64,000 nt of DNA, taken from the NCBI RefSeq assembly GCF_004331915.1, contig NZ_CP036528.1:1487733-1551732 (forward strand), in the 5' to 3' direction. The position numbers were made by a program, and so were the translations under genes. Under the pieces are notes generated by a model. That model had not been told where the DNA came from. It did not search any database and worked only from the letters and a program-made list of their open reading frames with translations. Numbering within the stretch: the first letter of the stretch is position 1; each line of letters starts with the position of its first letter. Positions 62,755 to 64,000 of the stretch are shown in pieces. Origin of the DNA: Ureibacillus thermophilus (GTDB taxonomy: Bacteria > Bacillota > Bacilli > Bacillales_A > Planococcaceae).

Positions 62755-63534
62755 ATGACAACTACAGTATTTGAAGTGGGAAAAGTAAATGCGTTAAAAC
62801 CATTGGAAGGAAAGGTGGCCATTGTGACGGGGGCATCCCGAGGCATCGGGGCGGAAATTGCAAAAGTGTTGGCGAGAAATGGTGCAACCGTTGTTGGCAC
62901 TTATCATAATAGTCCAAAGCATATACAAGATGTGGCCAAAACCATTGAGGAAGAAGGAGGAAAATTCCATGCGCTCCATGTGGATGTATCGGTTTACGAA
63001 GATGCAGAGAGATTGGCATTAGAAGTGATTGAAAACTTCGGCAAAATTGATATTTTAATCAACAATGCAGGCATTACAAAAGACCGCACCTTTAGAAAAA
63101 TGACAAAAGAAGAATGGGATACAGTTATTAACGTTAATTTAAATGGTGTGTTTAACACAACAAAAGCAGTGATTGAACATATGTTGGCACAAAATTATGG
63201 GCGTATTGTAAGCATTAGTTCCATTGTTGGCCAAGCGGGCGCTTTTGGTCAAACCAATTATGCGGCAACGAAAGCAGGCATTTTAGGATTTACAAAGTCT
63301 CTCGCATTGGAAACAGCATCGAAAGGAATTACCGTAAATGCTGTGTGCCCAGGTTACATTGGCACAGAAATGGTAGCTGCGATGCCGGAAGAAGTATTGA
63401 ATAATATTGTTTCGAAAGTTCCAATGAAACGATTAGGGGAACCGGGCGAAGTAGCTCAAGCTGTATTGTATTTGATTCAGGCAGACTATGTAACAGGTCA
63501 AGTCATTGCGGTAAACGGCGGCCTCTATATGTAA
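62755..63534 (+). CDS. phaB: Acetoacetyl-CoA reductase PhaB
   Basis: 259-residue SDR: TGASRGIG glycine motif near residue 24, NNAG, and catalytic S-x12-Y-A-A-T-K. It makes (R)-3-hydroxybutyryl-CoA with NADPH for the synthase. Assignment over other SDRs rests on its position between phaR and phaC. It is related to, but distinct from, ymfI at 3488. Confidence 0.9.
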   Translation: MTTTVFEVGKVNALKPLEGKVAIVTGASRGIGAEIAKVLARNGATVVGTYHNSPKHIQDVAKTIEEEGGKFHALHVDVSVYEDAERLALEVIENFGKIDILINNAGITKDRTFRKMTKEEWDTVINVNLNGVFNTTKAVIEHMLAQNYGRIVSISSIVGQAGAFGQTNYAATKAGILGFTKSLALETASKGITVNAVCPGYIGTEMVAAMPEEVLNNIVSKVPMKRLGEPGEVAQAVLYLIQADYVTGQVIAVNGGLYM

Positions 63535-63552
63535 TTTTTTAGGAGGGATTTT

Positions 63553-64000
63553 GTGGTTACTCTTGATGCAACACCAATTAAAGATTGGATTGAAAGTTTG
63601 CCAAAAAACGATACCATTGAAAAGCTGAAACGCTTAAACGAAGTATTATTTACGGATCCGGATCCGCAAGTGGGCCAAACGCCAAAAGAAGTAATTTGGA
63701 CGAAAAATAAAGCCAAACTTTACCGTTATCGACCGTATAAAGAAAAAACGAATAAAGTGCCTATTTTAATGATTTATGCACTGATTAATAAACCTTATAT
63801 TTTAGATTTATATCCTGGAAATAGTTTCATCGAATATTTAACAGACCGCGGACATGATGTGTATCTCTTGGATTGGGGGACGGCAGGTTTTGAAGACCGC
63901 CATATGAAATTGGAAGATTATATTGTTGATTATATTCCACGGGCAGCAAGAAAAGTGCTGAAACATTCCGGCGCTAAAGAAATCACGATGTTTGGATACT
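63553..64000 (+). CDS. phaC: Class IV PHA synthase catalytic subunit PhaC (partial)
   Basis: The first 149 residues are in the window. GTG at 63553 after AGGAGGG. GQTPKEVIWTKNKAKLYRY, YALINKPYILDLYPGNS and DRGHDVYLLDWGTAGFEDR are typical of class III/IV synthases. The frame runs off the edge just before the lipase-like box with the active cysteine (M-F-G-Y is the last part seen). It polymerises hydroxyacyl-CoA with PhaR. Confidence 0.92.
   Translation, partial: MVTLDATPIKDWIESLPKNDTIEKLKRLNEVLFTDPDPQVGQTPKEVIWTKNKAKLYRYRPYKEKTNKVPILMIYALINKPYILDLYPGNSFIEYLTDRGHDVYLLDWGTAGFEDRHMKLEDYIVDYIPRAARKVLKHSGAKEITMFGY

Overview
The window looks like a low-GC, endospore-forming Firmicute of the Bacillaceae/Planococcaceae. 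Gene order is close to the Bacillus subtilis ymf-pgsA-cinA-recA-rny-ymdB-spoVS-miaB-ymcA-cotE-mutSL, miaA-hfq, glnRA and lexA-yneA-yneB-ynzC-tkt-sirA segments. Several accessory cassettes sit between these blocks. The mix of type IV pilus genes, class IV PHA synthase and cobinamide salvage suggests a Ureibacillus/Lysinibacillus-like genus; this is inference from gene content, not a database match.

Layout. 1-764: right end of an IS1182-like element inserted in a MocR-type regulator, leaving a broken gene. 934-8366: ymfF-ymfH-ymfI, a DUF3243 gene, a DUF3388 gene, rodZ, pgsA, cinA. 8411-9568: recA with a LexA box. 9576-9923: a composite intergenic repeat. 10284-19704: rny, ymdB, spoVS, a 2-oxoacid:ferredoxin oxidoreductase pair, an unrecognised small gene, miaB, ymcA (ricA) and cotE. 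19837-29998: mutS, mutL, glpD, a lipase-like hydrolase, miaA, hfq, a rhodanese and ynbB. 30134-33415: a compact cobamide-salvage set (cbiZ, cbiB, cobD-like, cobC-like), followed by a Bax-inhibitor-like membrane protein. 34215-36041: glnR-glnA with a perfect GlnR/TnrA site.

36101-51124 is a type IV pilus island. One arm, on the minus strand, carries three minor-pilin-like genes and one small membrane protein; a decayed IS3-family element separates them. The plus arm carries a VanW/G5-like surface protein, pilB, pilT, pilC, the major pilin, pilM, pilN, pilO and the prepilin peptidase. 51329-54144: a PuuD-like amidohydrolase, then lexA diverging from yneA-yneB-ynzC across a region with four LexA-box-like sites. 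54273-60838: tkt, a liaIHFSR-type envelope-stress operon on the minus strand, and sirA behind two exact Spo0A boxes. 60948-64000: the polyhydroxyalkanoate locus, phaP and phaQ on minus and phaR-phaB-phaC on plus; phaC runs off the end.

The chromosome backbone is ordinary housekeeping. The most distinctive region is the pilus island, with an unusually large, cysteine-containing PilX-like tip candidate and a divergent VanW/G5 protein as the first gene of the assembly operon. Several regulatory sites can be read directly: LexA boxes, a GlnR box, Spo0A boxes, a sporulation sigma -10, a probable PhaQ operator and a LiaR-like site. No rRNA, tRNA, CRISPR array or recognised riboswitch was seen.
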